Assembly (NCBI RefSeq): GCF_002797555.1
Contig: NZ_PGFA01000004.1
Coordinates: 186,001-250,000, forward strand
Reading direction: 5' to 3'
Length of the DNA stretch: 64,000 nt
DNA from: Hymenobacter chitinivorans DSM 11115
GTDB lineage: Bacteria; Bacteroidota; Bacteroidia; Cytophagales; Hymenobacteraceae
The notes under the pieces are model-generated. The model worked only from the letters and a program-made list of their open reading frames with translations, was not told where the DNA came from and made no database searches. Shown in pieces: positions 9,542-19,351 of this stretch (the first letter of the stretch is position 1; each line of letters opens with the position of its first letter). Both the position numbers and the translations under genes were made by a program.

Positions 9542-10894
9542 ATGAGTATTCCTGGTGCGGCCCGCGGGGCCACCAGCTCCGTGCTAATAGCCGGTATCGG
9601 CCTGCTATTTGTGCTGGAAGTGCTGTTCTTCACGTATTTGCGCAACAGTCTGGGGCCGTACTGGAGCCCGGTGACCCTGTACGCTCTGAGCCTGGGCTTG
9701 TGCCTGCTCACGGCCCGGGCCGTGCTGGGTTACCGGTTTGCGTGGCCGGCCACTACGGCCGCCGTTGCCTGGCCGCGCCTGGCAGTTGCCGCCGCCCTGA
9801 CGCTGGTCAGCTGGCTGATAACGATGCCGGTGTTGCGCAAGCTCATGGCCCAGCACGTGGTTAGCACCATCGGCAGCCGCTCCGATATCCTGCCGGCTCT
9901 GCAGGTCTATGTCACCCGGTTTCTGGGACCCGAGCCAGTTTACCGGCCTATTACGCTGCTGGGCTATACTTTTCTGCCCAACTATCCGCCCCTGCAATGG
10001 CTGCCCTTTGTGCCGGCCGAGGTGCTGGGGCTCGACTACCGGGCCTGGGCGTTTGGGGCCCTGCTACTGGCCTTGCTGGTAGCGTATCAGTGGCAATTGG
10101 TGCGGCTGGCGTTGCCGCGGGGCGAGTGGCTGCTCAAGGCCGTGCTGCCCGTGCTGGTGCTGCACTTCGCGGTGCTCACCGACAAATCCATGTTTGGCCT
10201 GACCGTGGAAAGCCTGATTGTGGGCTACTATTGCATACTGGCCATCAGCACCCTTAGCTCTAACCCCTGGCTGAAGGCGCTGGGACTAGTGCTGTGCCTG
10301 TTGTCGCGCTTTTCTCTGGTGCTCTGGGTGCCGCTCTACGGCTTGCTGCTGCTCCGGGAAAACCCGCGGCGGGGCTGGCGCACGGCGGGTCTGGCCCTGG
10401 CCGGCGGGTTGCTCGTGCTGGGGCCCTTCCTGCTCCACGACCCCACCATCTTTTTGCGGGCCCAGCTCGAAAACCTGGGTATTGCCGAGGGCGAATGGCA
10501 GCACATCGATCCGCTGGCGCCGGTGGCCGTGCCCATGCACCTGTTCAACGGCGTCGGGATGGCGCCCTGGTTTTACGACCTGCCTGGCACGCTCACCGAA
10601 CGGATTACCCGCCTGCAATTCGCCCAATTCGGGCTCTGCACCGCCGTGGTAGTGCTGGCCGGCCTGCTGTTCTGGCGCGTTCGGCACCGCTTCGACCCGC
10701 GCCTGGCGGCCCTGCTCAGCCTGAAGGCCTACCTGGCCACGTTCTACGCCTTCCTGATTATTCCCTACACCTACCTGGCCTCCGTGAGCCTGTTCACCTC
10801 GCTGTTCGTAGTGCTGATTGTCAGCCGAAAAGCGCCCTTTCTGACGCCGTATTCGACTGCGGTTGCCATCGAGCCAGCAGTAGGAGAGGAGTGA
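9542..10894 (+). CDS. Multi-pass membrane protein, GT-C-like
   Basis: A 450-residue integral membrane protein with about ten hydrophobic helices. An acidic/arginine loop follows the second to third helix (GSRSDILPALQVYVTRFLG), and a PLQWLPFVPAEVLGL motif follows it. This layout resembles polyprenyl-phosphate-sugar-dependent GT-C enzymes (GT39/GT87-like), but I see no decisive active-site motif. It is the first of several such genes between 9.5 and 26 kb, which supports a role in sugar transfer to the envelope. It ends six bases before the convergent aldehyde dehydrogenase gene with no obvious hairpin between them. Confidence 0.75.
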   Translation: MSIPGAARGATSSVLIAGIGLLFVLEVLFFTYLRNSLGPYWSPVTLYALSLGLCLLTARAVLGYRFAWPATTAAVAWPRLAVAAALTLVSWLITMPVLRKLMAQHVVSTIGSRSDILPALQVYVTRFLGPEPVYRPITLLGYTFLPNYPPLQWLPFVPAEVLGLDYRAWAFGALLLALLVAYQWQLVRLALPRGEWLLKAVLPVLVLHFAVLTDKSMFGLTVESLIVGYYCILAISTLSSNPWLKALGLVLCLLSRFSLVLWVPLYGLLLLRENPRRGWRTAGLALAGGLLVLGPFLLHDPTIFLRAQLENLGIAEGEWQHIDPLAPVAVPMHLFNGVGMAPWFYDLPGTLTERITRLQFAQFGLCTAVVVLAGLLFWRVRHRFDPRLAALLSLKAYLATFYAFLIIPYTYLASVSLFTSLFVVLIVSRKAPFLTPYSTAVAIEPAVGEE

Positions 10895-10900
10895 GGCGCA

Positions 10901-12343
10901 TTAGAGCCTGACGCAGACGTTCTGGGGCTCGGTGAAAAAGCGCAACGCTTCCAGCCCGCCTTCCCGGCCCACGCCCGAGTTTTTCATGCCCCCAAACGGG
11001 GTGCGCAGGTCACGCAGCAGCCAGGTGTTAATCCAGACGACGCCGGCGTGCAGCTGGTGGGCCACGCGGTGGGCCCGGTCCAAATCGGTGGTCCAGATGG
11101 TGGCCGAGAGGCCGTAGTCGGTGCCGTTGGCCCAATTAAGAGCTTCGTCCTCGGTGTCGAAAGGCGTGAGCGTGACGACGGGACCGAAGATTTCCTCCCG
11201 GTTGGTGCGACAGTCGGGCGCGAGGCCCTCGAATACCGTGGGCTGCAGAAAGAAGCCGTCGGCGCAGCGGCCGGGCACCTGCACGCGCTGCCCGCCGGCC
11301 AGCAGCGTACCGCCTTCCTGCCGGGCCAACTCAATGTAGGACAGAACTTTGTTTAGGTGCGCCTCGCTGACCAGGGCGCCCTGCCGGGAAGTGGCCAGCT
11401 GCGGGTCGCCGACGGCGAGGCCGGCCACGCGGGCCAGGAACAGCTCCTTGAACTGCTCGTAAATGGGCCGCTCGATGAAGATGCGGGAGCCGCAGAGGCA
11501 GATCTGGCCCTGATTGGCAAAGCTCGACTGAATGCTGGTACTCACGGCCGCGGCCAGGTCGCAGTCGGCAAAAATCAGGTTGGGGTTCTTGCCGCCCAGC
11601 TCCAAGGACAGCTTTTTGAACATGGGCGCGGCCGTACGGGCAATATGCTCGCCGGTTTTAGTGCCGCCCGTAAAGCTGATAGCCTTAATGGCCGGGTGCT
11701 CCACCATGGCCTGCCCCGCGCCCGGCCCGGTGCCGTGCACGATGTTGAGCACCCCGGCCGGCAAACCCGCTTCCTGGCACAGCTCCCCCAGCCAGTACGC
11801 CGTGGCCGGCGTGATTTCCGAGGGCTTGGCCACCACGCAGTTGCCGGCGGCCAGGGCCGGGGCAATTTTCCAGGTAAACAGGTATAGCGGCAAGTTCCAG
11901 GGCGAAATGCAGGCCACCACGCCCAGCGGGTGACGCACGGTGTAATTGAGCGACTGGCCTTCCTGAAAGTGGCTTTCGGAGGAAAAGTGGCCGATGCCGG
12001 TGCCGAAAAAGGCGAAGTTGCTGGCCGCCCGCGGGATGTCGACGGTGCGGGCCAAAGCCACGGGCTTGCCGTTGTCCTGACTTTCGGCCTGGGCCAGCCG
12101 CTCCAGGTCCCGCTCAATCAGCTCGGCAATGCGCACCAGCAGCCGGCCCCGCTTTTCGGCCGGCAACGCCCGCCACGCCGGAAACGCGGCCTGAGCGGCG
12201 GCCACGGCCTGCTGTACGTCGGTAGTGTCGGAGTCCGGAATCTGGCTGTAGACCTGGCCGGTGGCGGGTTCCACGTTGTCGAGGTAGCGGCCGTTGGCGG
12301 GCGGCACAAACTGGCCGTTGATGAAATTCTGGAGCTGGAGCAT
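10901..12343 (-). CDS. 2-aminomuconic semialdehyde dehydrogenase-type ALDH
   Basis: A 480-residue NAD-dependent aldehyde dehydrogenase. The start MLQLQNFINGQFVPPANGRY (12343) is preferred over an ATG four codons upstream. Catalytic Cys282 lies in NQGQICLCGSR, general base Glu248 in LELGGKNPN, and Asn150/Lys173 in SPWNLPLY and VAKPSE. The region LARTVDIPRAASNFAFFGT and the ISPWNLPLYLFTWKIAPALA stretch resemble mammalian ALDH8A1 and bacterial AMSDH/2-hydroxymuconic semialdehyde dehydrogenases. With HaaO, ACMSD, KynU and Kmo nearby, the likely substrate is 2-aminomuconate-6-semialdehyde, yielding 2-aminomuconate. 2-Hydroxymuconic semialdehyde is the alternative. Confidence 0.9.
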   Translation of the reverse strand: MLQLQNFINGQFVPPANGRYLDNVEPATGQVYSQIPDSDTTDVQQAVAAAQAAFPAWRALPAEKRGRLLVRIAELIERDLERLAQAESQDNGKPVALARTVDIPRAASNFAFFGTGIGHFSSESHFQEGQSLNYTVRHPLGVVACISPWNLPLYLFTWKIAPALAAGNCVVAKPSEITPATAYWLGELCQEAGLPAGVLNIVHGTGPGAGQAMVEHPAIKAISFTGGTKTGEHIARTAAPMFKKLSLELGGKNPNLIFADCDLAAAVSTSIQSSFANQGQICLCGSRIFIERPIYEQFKELFLARVAGLAVGDPQLATSRQGALVSEAHLNKVLSYIELARQEGGTLLAGGQRVQVPGRCADGFFLQPTVFEGLAPDCRTNREEIFGPVVTLTPFDTEDEALNWANGTDYGLSATIWTTDLDRAHRVAHQLHAGVVWINTWLLRDLRTPFGGMKNSGVGREGGLEALRFFTEPQNVCVRL

Positions 12344-12394
12344 GGCGGGTGGCACGGGGGTGAGACGTCAGCAAATCTAGCCATACTAAACCAC

Positions 12395-12402
12395 TACTTT
12401 TG
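12395..12402 (+). promoter_or_regulatory. Bacteroidota -7 element (TACTTTTG)
   Basis: TACTTTTG matches TAnnTTTG and lies 30 bp before the start of the GT-C gene at 12433, a usual leader length. I see no clear -33 TTTG at the expected spacing, so the call rests on one element. Confidence 0.5.
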
Positions 12403-12432
12403 TGGTTCGGGCCGCGCCGGCCTTTCCCGCTT

Positions 12433-13974
12433 ATGAAACTTTCTTTCCTGGATGGCCACACGGTGCCCCGCTGGTTTTGGCCGCTGGTGCTGGGCCTGAA
12501 CCTGCTGCTGCATCTGCCGTTTTTCGCGCAACCGCCCAACAGTGTGCACGTGTGGCGCCAAAGCAACACGATGGCCGTGGCCCGCAACCTCTACGAGGAG
12601 GACATGAACCTGCTGCGCCCCCGCGTGGATAGGCGCAACGAGTCGGACGGCGTGACGGGTATGCAGTTTCCGAGCTACGAGTGGGTGGTGGCCGTGGGCT
12701 ACAAGGTGCTGGGCTTCCACGAGGCCATTCCGCGGGTCGTGACCTGGCTGATTTTTGCCGGCGGCGTGCTGGCCTTTTTTGCCCTGGTGCAGCGCCTGTC
12801 GGGTTCCCGCTGGCTGGCCGCGGTGGGCGCCTGGGGTTTGAGCTGGAGTCCGGAGCTGTTCTACCACAGCATCAACGCCCTGCCCGACGTGCTGGCTTTG
12901 TCGGCGTCCGTGGCGGGCTTGTTTTACTTTCTGCGCTGGTACCAGGAGCGCCGCGCCCTGGATTTTTGGCTGAGTTTGCTGCTGACTACCCTGGCCGGCC
13001 TGACCAAGCTGCAGTACCTGGTTATCGGCTTTCCCATTGCCGTGCTCATCCTGCGCGACCTGTGGCAGCGCCGCCTCAGCTGGCGCCGCGACGCGCTGCC
13101 GCTGCTCGTGTTTGCCGTCGTCACGGTGGGCTGCACGCTGGCCTGGTACGCCTACGCCGTGCGGCTGATTGAAACCTCCGGCCTGGCCGACTTCGGCCTG
13201 GAGCTCCGCCCCGCCTCCGACCTGGCCGCGGCTGTTAAAACCCTGACCCACAACCTGATTTCTGATATTCCCGAGCTGCTCATCAACTACGGCAACTTCG
13301 GCCTGCTGGTGCTGGGTTTGGTGGCCGTGGCCCGGGGCGGCTACGTGCGCCGCTACTGGTTTGGGCCGCTGCTGGCCTGGGCCCTGGCGTTGCTGGCCTA
13401 CCACCTCATCGAGCTGCGGCAGATGAGCGTGCACCAGTACTACATGCTGCCCTACCTGCCGGTGCTGTTGCTGGTGGTGGTGGTGGGAGCGGGCTGGCTG
13501 GCCCAACAACCGAAGTGGCGCTGGGCGTTGGCCTTGCTGCTGGTGGCCCAGCCGGTGCTGGCCTTCGTGCGTATCGCGCCGGCCCGCTGGATGGGTGGGG
13601 CCCGCGAAGTGCCCACCGAGCTGTTTGAAGCTGCTACCCGGGCCGAGCTCAGCAACGCCGTGCCCGACTCCGCCCTGTGCGTGGTCGGCCCCGACGAGTC
13701 GGGCTGCAAGTACTTTTACTTCCTGCACAAAAAAGGCTTCGGCTACAACGAAAGCGCCCAGCTGTTTGCGCCCGGAGCCGGCGGACAACCGTATCTGGCC
13801 AACTGCATTCAGCGCGGCGCCCAATACCTGTACACCAACGACACCACGCTGCTAACCCAGGACCCGCGCCTGCAGCCCTACGTGGCCCGCACCGTCCGGC
13901 AGGTTGGCAGCTTCCGGGTGCTGGCTCTGCGCCCGGCTGTTTCCGCTACTCCTGACTCCACCACGTCCCGATGA
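12433..13974 (+). CDS. GT39/ArnT-like membrane glycosyltransferase
   Basis: A 513-residue GT-C fold protein. The ATG at 12433 (MKLSFLDGHTVPRWFWPLVL) follows the promoter at 12395. After the first helix, the extracytoplasmic loop PPNSVHVWRQSNTMAVARNL with its downstream acidic residues matches the position of the catalytic Asp/Glu loop of ArnT/PMT-type enzymes. About eleven helices follow, then a soluble tail of about 120 residues. Such enzymes transfer a sugar from a polyprenyl-phosphate donor to lipid or protein on the outer face of the inner membrane. The next gene overlaps by 4 bp (ATGA), so the two are translationally coupled. Acceptor and sugar are unknown. Confidence 0.82.
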   Translation: MKLSFLDGHTVPRWFWPLVLGLNLLLHLPFFAQPPNSVHVWRQSNTMAVARNLYEEDMNLLRPRVDRRNESDGVTGMQFPSYEWVVAVGYKVLGFHEAIPRVVTWLIFAGGVLAFFALVQRLSGSRWLAAVGAWGLSWSPELFYHSINALPDVLALSASVAGLFYFLRWYQERRALDFWLSLLLTTLAGLTKLQYLVIGFPIAVLILRDLWQRRLSWRRDALPLLVFAVVTVGCTLAWYAYAVRLIETSGLADFGLELRPASDLAAAVKTLTHNLISDIPELLINYGNFGLLVLGLVAVARGGYVRRYWFGPLLAWALALLAYHLIELRQMSVHQYYMLPYLPVLLLVVVVGAGWLAQQPKWRWALALLLVAQPVLAFVRIAPARWMGGAREVPTELFEAATRAELSNAVPDSALCVVGPDESGCKYFYFLHKKGFGYNESAQLFAPGAGGQPYLANCIQRGAQYLYTNDTTLLTQDPRLQPYVARTVRQVGSFRVLALRPAVSATPDSTTSR

Positions 13975-15734
13975 ACACACGTTTTTGGCTCCTGGTGCTG
14001 GGCGTACTGCTGAGCTACCTGCTCGTTTTCGGGGCTTGGACCTGGCCCCTGGCTTCGCAGCTGAGCTCAGCCTTCCCGGCCTTCGCCGACCAGGACGGCT
14101 ACATGCAGCTCTGGAACGTGTGGCACTTCCGGGAGGCCGTGCTCAGCGGACAAAACCCGTTTTTCTCCAACTGGCTGCTGTACCCCGACGGCGCCTCGCT
14201 GTGGCTGCACACCTATATTCCGGTGGCGGGCATGGTCAACGTGTTCATCGGCAACGAAATGTTGGCCCTCAATCTGACCCTGGCCGCCGAGTACGCGCTG
14301 TCGGGGCTGGGGGCCTGGCTGCTGGCCCGGCGTTGGGTGCGGCAGCCGGTGCTGGCCTGGCTGGCGGGGCTCTACTTCGCCTTTTCGCCCTACAAGATGG
14401 TGCGCCTGCCCTACCATTTCGATTTGGTGCTCACGGCTACGGTCCCGTTTTATATCCTGGCGTTTCTGCGCGCGTTCTGGTTTGAGCCCGGCCGGTTCTG
14501 GCCCCAGGTCCGCAGCTGGAAAGCCGTGGCGGCCTGCTTTGTACTGGGGGTAATTACCTTGTTCAGCGACTATTACGTCCTGTTTGCCCTGCTGTATTTT
14601 TCCTTGGCCTACGCCCTGTGGTTCTGGCTGGCGCTGGGCAACATCAATTGGCGCAAGCCCCGGCCCTGGCTGATTCTGGCCGTGGCGCTAATTGTCACCC
14701 ACATTGCCATCCGCCTGATTCGCCTGGCCGGCGTGCCCGATAATTCCGGCTTCTGGTGGGGCGGCGACCTGGTCGGCTACTTCCTGCCCGCCGACAACAG
14801 CCGCTGGCTCAACTTTGCCTGGGCCCGGCAGCTGTACAACGACCCCAAGGTGTTCAACATGCCCGGTTCGGTCGAAAACGTCATGTTCCTCGGCTACGCC
14901 GTGCCGCTGGTGGTGGTGCTGGCTTCGTTCTGGCCCGGGCGGGCGGCTTCCCGGCGCCACCACGATTTGCAGGGCCGGCCGCTGGCCTGGGTCTTGCTGT
15001 TTTTCGTGCTGCTCACGTTGCCCGCGCTGCGGGTATTGGGCCATGTCAATTTTAACCTGCCCAACGGGCTGCTGCACTTTATTCCCTTCTTCAACAACAT
15101 TCGCTGCCCCACCCGCTGGGTGCTGCTGGTCACGCTGCTGCTGCCCATCGTGGGCTTTAGTGCCCTCGAAGCCGCCTGGGACCACGCCGCCCGGCCGGTG
15201 GCTCGGGGCCTGCTGAGCGCGGCGCTGCTGGCCGTGGTGTTGTTTGAGTTCTGGCCCGTGCCGCCGCCCCTGGATTCGTCGCGCCGGCTGCCGGCCGCCT
15301 TTCAGGCCGTGGCTAAGCTGCCCGGTGAAGCACTGTTTACCCTGCCCGTGGGCCTGGTAGACGGCTACCGGCAGGTGGGCAAAACCGAGTTGCGCAATTT
15401 CCTCTACCAGCCCTACTACCGCAAGAAAATTCCCTCGGCCTACATTTCCCGCGTTGCCGCCGAGCAGTTTGCCCAGTTCGAGGCCGATACCGTGATGCAC
15501 ACGCTCGTAGTGCTGCAGGAACTGCCAGCAGAATCTGATACGGTGGTAGTAGCGCCTTCGGCTACGGCTGCGGCCCGGTTCCGGCGGCGTTACCAGCCCA
15601 GCGGCGTGCTGGTGAGCCCAGCCTGGCGCAACGGGCCGGCCCACCGTTACCTACGCCAGGTATTCCCCGATTTTCGGGAGCAGAGCTTCCCGGACGGCTA
15701 CGTGCTGCTGGCTCCCGCTGGGTCTGTTCGCTAA
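13971..15734 (+). CDS. Multi-pass membrane protein, GT-C-like
   Basis: A 587-residue integral membrane protein whose ATG overlaps the preceding stop (ATGA at 13971-13974). After the first helix the loop reads FPAFADQDGYMQLWNVWHFR, an acidic (ADQDGY) GT-C-type loop, followed by NPFFSNWLLYPDG. About eleven to twelve helices run to residue 430. A soluble C-terminal part (about 430-587) faces the periplasm. It resembles the uncharacterised YfhO/PMT-like membrane proteins found in exopolysaccharide and glycoprotein loci. It probably works with its coupled neighbour. It ends 12 bp before the convergent GT2 gene. Confidence 0.8.
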   Translation: MNTRFWLLVLGVLLSYLLVFGAWTWPLASQLSSAFPAFADQDGYMQLWNVWHFREAVLSGQNPFFSNWLLYPDGASLWLHTYIPVAGMVNVFIGNEMLALNLTLAAEYALSGLGAWLLARRWVRQPVLAWLAGLYFAFSPYKMVRLPYHFDLVLTATVPFYILAFLRAFWFEPGRFWPQVRSWKAVAACFVLGVITLFSDYYVLFALLYFSLAYALWFWLALGNINWRKPRPWLILAVALIVTHIAIRLIRLAGVPDNSGFWWGGDLVGYFLPADNSRWLNFAWARQLYNDPKVFNMPGSVENVMFLGYAVPLVVVLASFWPGRAASRRHHDLQGRPLAWVLLFFVLLTLPALRVLGHVNFNLPNGLLHFIPFFNNIRCPTRWVLLVTLLLPIVGFSALEAAWDHAARPVARGLLSAALLAVVLFEFWPVPPPLDSSRRLPAAFQAVAKLPGEALFTLPVGLVDGYRQVGKTELRNFLYQPYYRKKIPSAYISRVAAEQFAQFEADTVMHTLVVLQELPAESDTVVVAPSATAAARFRRRYQPSGVLVSPAWRNGPAHRYLRQVFPDFREQSFPDGYVLLAPAGSVR

Positions 15735-15746
15735 AGCGGCTCAGGC

Positions 15747-16712
15747 TTAGCGCGCGGGCAATTCGGCGGACTGAGCCGTGGCGTGCGTCACGGGGATATT
15801 GGTGTCGGAAATGATGTAGAGGGGGCGCTGCCGCACGTTGGCGCTCAGGCGGGCAATGTACTCGCCGATAATGCCCACGGCAATGAGCTGCACCCCACCC
15901 AAAAACAGGATGCTGATCATCAGCGACGCCCAACCCGGCTGGTAGTCGTGAGAGATAAAGCGGGAGTAGAGCGTGTAGAGCATTACCAGAAAGGCTATGC
16001 CCGAGACGATAAAGCCGCTGATGGTGGCTGCCTTCAGGGGCGCGTCCGAGAAGCCGGTGATGCCGTCCAGGGCCAGCCGAATCATCTTGCGGTAGGTATA
16101 GCCCGTTTCGCCCCCGGCCCGTTCGGCCCGGTCGTACTCGATATAGGTTTGGCGGTAGCCAATCCAGGAAATCTGGCCCCGGATAAACTTGTTCTGCTCC
16201 GGCATCTGCTTCAGGGCGTCTATCACCTTGCGCGAGATAATGCGGAAGTCACCCGTATCTACCGGAATGGAAATGTTGGTAATGCTGGCCAGTAGCCGGT
16301 AGAATAGCTTGGCGGTCAGCTTCTTGGCCGTACTTTCGCCCTGCCGGGAGCGGCGTTTGGCATATACTACCTCGTAGCCTTCCCGCAGCTTGGCGTAGAG
16401 CTCGGGAATCAGCTCGGGTGGGTCTTGCAGGTCGGCATCAATAATGACTGCCGTGTGGCCCGCCGCTAGGTCCAGGCCCGCCGTGACGGCAATCTGGTGG
16501 CCGAAGTTGCGGCTGAAGTCGATGTAGCGCACCCGCGGGTCGCGGGCGGCCAGGTTCTGCACCAGCGCCAACGACTTATCCCGGGAGCCGTCGTTGATGA
16601 AAATAAACTCGTACTGCACGCCCATTGGGTCGAGCACGCCGCCCAGGCGCGTGTAGAGCGCCGGAATGTTGGCTTCTTCGTTGTAAATGGGAATAATAAC
16701 GGAGAGGTCCAA
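15747..16712 (-). CDS. GT2 polyprenyl-phosphate sugar synthase (GtrB/Dpm1-like)
   Basis: A 321-residue family 2 glycosyltransferase. It opens DLSVIIPIYNEEANIPALY, has NDGSRDKS at about 40 and the metal-binding DADLQDP at about 95, then the membrane-associated segment FRIISRKVIDALKQMPEQ, and ends with two helices (TISGFIVSGIAFLVMLY and SLMISILFLGGVQLIAVGII). This layout matches enzymes that load a sugar on undecaprenyl or dolichyl phosphate at the cytoplasmic face. I place the start at a TTG at 16712 because homology begins there; the first in-frame ATG, 16832, adds 40 residues with no family resemblance. It can supply the donor for the neighbouring GT-C proteins. Confidence 0.88.
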   Translation of the reverse strand: MDLSVIIPIYNEEANIPALYTRLGGVLDPMGVQYEFIFINDGSRDKSLALVQNLAARDPRVRYIDFSRNFGHQIAVTAGLDLAAGHTAVIIDADLQDPPELIPELYAKLREGYEVVYAKRRSRQGESTAKKLTAKLFYRLLASITNISIPVDTGDFRIISRKVIDALKQMPEQNKFIRGQISWIGYRQTYIEYDRAERAGGETGYTYRKMIRLALDGITGFSDAPLKAATISGFIVSGIAFLVMLYTLYSRFISHDYQPGWASLMISILFLGGVQLIAVGIIGEYIARLSANVRQRPLYIISDTNIPVTHATAQSAELPAR

Positions 16713-16864
16713 GGGCAGGGAAGGGCGAAATGAAACGAAGTCAGAAAAAGCCAGCCAGGGAAGCCAGCTGGTGGCCGCCGGATTCAGAACCGACGGCCAC
16801 AACCGAAAGCTCCACTGGTAAGCCGACCACAAAGGTAGCTAATCGGCCTGCACGACGAGCCGAC

Positions 16865-19171
16865 CTAGCGCGCCAGCGGATACGTGTTCAGCACCGGCTG
16901 CCGGCGGCTGTCGTACCAGTACACATCCGTGGTCAGGGGCCGGATCAGCAGGTCATCGGCCAGGATATCCCGGCCCCCAAAAATAACCTGGATTCGGTTG
17001 ACGCCCGGGGCCGGCCGGAAAACCACTTGCAGGCGCACCCAGTCGCCGTCCACTTCAGTTGTCAGGCGGCCATCCACGGCGTGGTCACTCACCTCGCTGT
17101 TGCCATTAAACTGCTTGACCCGCAGCACGCCGTAGCCGTAGTCGAGCTTACCATTCACCCATACGCTGGCCTCGTAGCGGGCCGTATCGGTGGGCGTGGG
17201 TAGGGGGCCGTCGTAGAGCACCGTGTTGGCTTCTTTGGGTTCGTACAGGGCGCCGGGGGCCAGCCGGCCGCGCCGGTCGGGCTTATCCGCAAACGACTCG
17301 TAGACCACACCCCGGTCGGTGGAGGTGTACAGCCCGCCGGGGCGCTGGGGCAAGGTGGGCAGCAGGGCCGCCGCTTTGGCACGCTCCTGGGCCAGGCTGG
17401 TAGCTCCCAGCGCCGCCACCGGCAGCTCGTAGAGCGTCACGTTTTCGACCGTCACCAACCGGGTGGCAATGCTCACCAGGCGCTGCTCGGCCGGGGTCAG
17501 GGCGTCGGTGGTTACCAGCAGCAGAATGGGCTTGTCCGAGGGAAATTTCTGCAGCAGGGTCTTTTCCACCAGCGGGCTGCTCAGCAACTGCACGTGGCGC
17601 AGCATGTGTTCCACCGAAGGCCGCGAAACGTAGGTCGATAGCTCCGGGAGGCCCGTGGCCACGGCCAGGCGGTGGGCCTCATACGTGGCGGCCGCCGAGC
17701 CGCTCAAGTCGATTTTGTCGCTGCCCTTGTTCATATAGGGCAGGGGCATAATGGCCTGAAAGTCTTTGGGCGAGCGGCTGGCCCAGCTTAGCTGCTGCAC
17801 CAGGTTGTTTTGGGGGGCCAGAAAGGCGGCAGCTCCGAAACCCTGCTTAGCCGCTTGGGCTTTCGACGAAATATTAATCCACGCTTCGCCGGCCCAGAAC
17901 AGTAGGAGCATCGGCACCCAGGGCGCGGCCAGTATGGGCAGGCGCCGCAGCCGCTGGTAGCGCAAGAGCCGGTACAGATAGTACGCGGCATAAGTGCTCA
18001 TCACGTAGTAAAAAGGCCAGGCAAAGCGGCCCAGCGCCCGGAACTGCTTGAGCGGCCCGAGGTAGTCAATCCAGTGCTCGAAACCGGGAAAGGTGAAGGG
18101 AATAGCAAAGGAAAACAGCAGGAGCAGGGACGCCGCGCCCAAGCCCGCCGACAGGTGGGGCGGCATGAGCTGGCGGGCCAACAGGCGGGCCGGGCGCTGG
18201 CGCAGCTGCCAGGCCCGCCACAGCAGCAGCAGGCCGGCGGCCACCAGCACACCCGTGGCCACCAGCCCCACGTACGACATCGACTCGTAGCTGATTTCCT
18301 CAGTCGGAAATACGGATTGCCACAACCCGTGCAGGGGCTCCAGACTAGGTGTGAACACGCCGCGGGGCGTGGCCATGTACACCAGGAAGCCGTACGGGTT
18401 TGGGGGCCGGTCGGCAGTGGGGTCAATGGCCAGCATCCACACCCGGAATACGACCAGGGGCAGAATAGCCGTGAGGGCCATGCGCCAGATCAGGGCCAGT
18501 GGGCGGGGGCGCCGCAAGCTCAGAATGACCACGTGACCCAGCAGAAAGAAGCAGCCGCAGGTCAGGAAGTACAGCATTACGCCCCCCATCAGGAGGCTGC
18601 TCACGCCAAAAAGCACGTACCAGCGCCACTGCCGGGGGGCCTCCTGCATGCGGATGATAAAATACCACAGCAGCGGCACAAAGCACGTGTAGCTGAGCGA
18701 CATATGGTCGCCGAGACGTTGAATCTGGGGGGAGAGGAAGCCAATAATCAGGGCCAGCACCGCCGCGTACCCCACCGACATGCGCGTGCGCCGCAAAATG
18801 GCGTACAGAATCATGGGCGTGACCAGCACGCTGGCCAGTGCCACCAGGTTGGTAATGGCAATGGTGTGCTGCCCGGCCGGCACCCCCAGGCGCTGCAGCA
18901 GGTTCATCACCCAGGCAATCAACGGCTGCAGGTTAGGGTAGTTAAAATCTTCCCCAAACGGGTAGTTCATCCCCGAAAAATGGCTCCCGGAGTCGTACAG
19001 CGCATAATAAGCCGTGGCAAAATAGCTCTGAATACCGTCGCCCCCGGCCTGGAAAAAGTAATCATCGGGGTGCGCCAGGGCAAAGGAGAACAGAAAAGTC
19101 AGAATGGCGGCCGTAGCCAGTCCCACCCCGGCCAGACCCAGCCAATGGTAATTTCGACGAGATAAAATCAT
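16865..19171 (-). CDS. Large GT-C-like membrane protein with C-terminal beta domain
   Basis: A 768-residue protein. Residues 1-480 contain about eleven helices; the first periplasmic loop, FALAHPDDYFFQAGGDGIQS, carries the acidic DD/GD residues expected of GT-C enzymes. Residues about 590-755 form a soluble periplasmic domain that ends VNRIQVIFGGRDILADDLLI. The order of strands and the final DDL-I motif match the small lipoproteins at 19352, 20137 and 20855 and the C-terminus of the protein at 21413. The gene is read toward the GT2 gene (152 bp to its TTG start) and is divergent from the lipoprotein array. Sugar and acceptor are unknown. Confidence 0.82.
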   Translation of the reverse strand: MILSRRNYHWLGLAGVGLATAAILTFLFSFALAHPDDYFFQAGGDGIQSYFATAYYALYDSGSHFSGMNYPFGEDFNYPNLQPLIAWVMNLLQRLGVPAGQHTIAITNLVALASVLVTPMILYAILRRTRMSVGYAAVLALIIGFLSPQIQRLGDHMSLSYTCFVPLLWYFIIRMQEAPRQWRWYVLFGVSSLLMGGVMLYFLTCGCFFLLGHVVILSLRRPRPLALIWRMALTAILPLVVFRVWMLAIDPTADRPPNPYGFLVYMATPRGVFTPSLEPLHGLWQSVFPTEEISYESMSYVGLVATGVLVAAGLLLLWRAWQLRQRPARLLARQLMPPHLSAGLGAASLLLLFSFAIPFTFPGFEHWIDYLGPLKQFRALGRFAWPFYYVMSTYAAYYLYRLLRYQRLRRLPILAAPWVPMLLLFWAGEAWINISSKAQAAKQGFGAAAFLAPQNNLVQQLSWASRSPKDFQAIMPLPYMNKGSDKIDLSGSAAATYEAHRLAVATGLPELSTYVSRPSVEHMLRHVQLLSSPLVEKTLLQKFPSDKPILLLVTTDALTPAEQRLVSIATRLVTVENVTLYELPVAALGATSLAQERAKAAALLPTLPQRPGGLYTSTDRGVVYESFADKPDRRGRLAPGALYEPKEANTVLYDGPLPTPTDTARYEASVWVNGKLDYGYGVLRVKQFNGNSEVSDHAVDGRLTTEVDGDWVRLQVVFRPAPGVNRIQVIFGGRDILADDLLIRPLTTDVYWYDSRRQPVLNTYPLAR

Positions 19172-19310
19172 GCAAAGAAAACTAACGTGCCACCCGCAAA
19201 AAGCACCAGAATACGAGCAAACTAGAGGGCCAGAGCTCGGCCACGGGTTGGCGCCGTCAAAACTACAGGTTTAGCGGCATAATAACCCTTCGTATGTCGA
19301 ACAGCTACTC

Positions 19311-19318
19311 TATCTTTG
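19311..19318 (+). promoter_or_regulatory. Bacteroidota -7 element (TATCTTTG)
   Basis: TATCTTTG matches TAnnTTTG exactly. A TTCG at 19289-19292, 18 bp upstream, could serve as a degenerate -33 element. The lipoprotein start at 19352 is 33 bp downstream. Confidence 0.6.
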
Positions 19319-19351
19319 CCGAAAATTCGCCCGTCGCAATCTGTGCTTACT

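Noticed and set aside
12394..13824. 476-residue minus-strand frame, Gln/His-rich
   Set aside because: Antisense to a clear GT-C protein; no recognisable motif.
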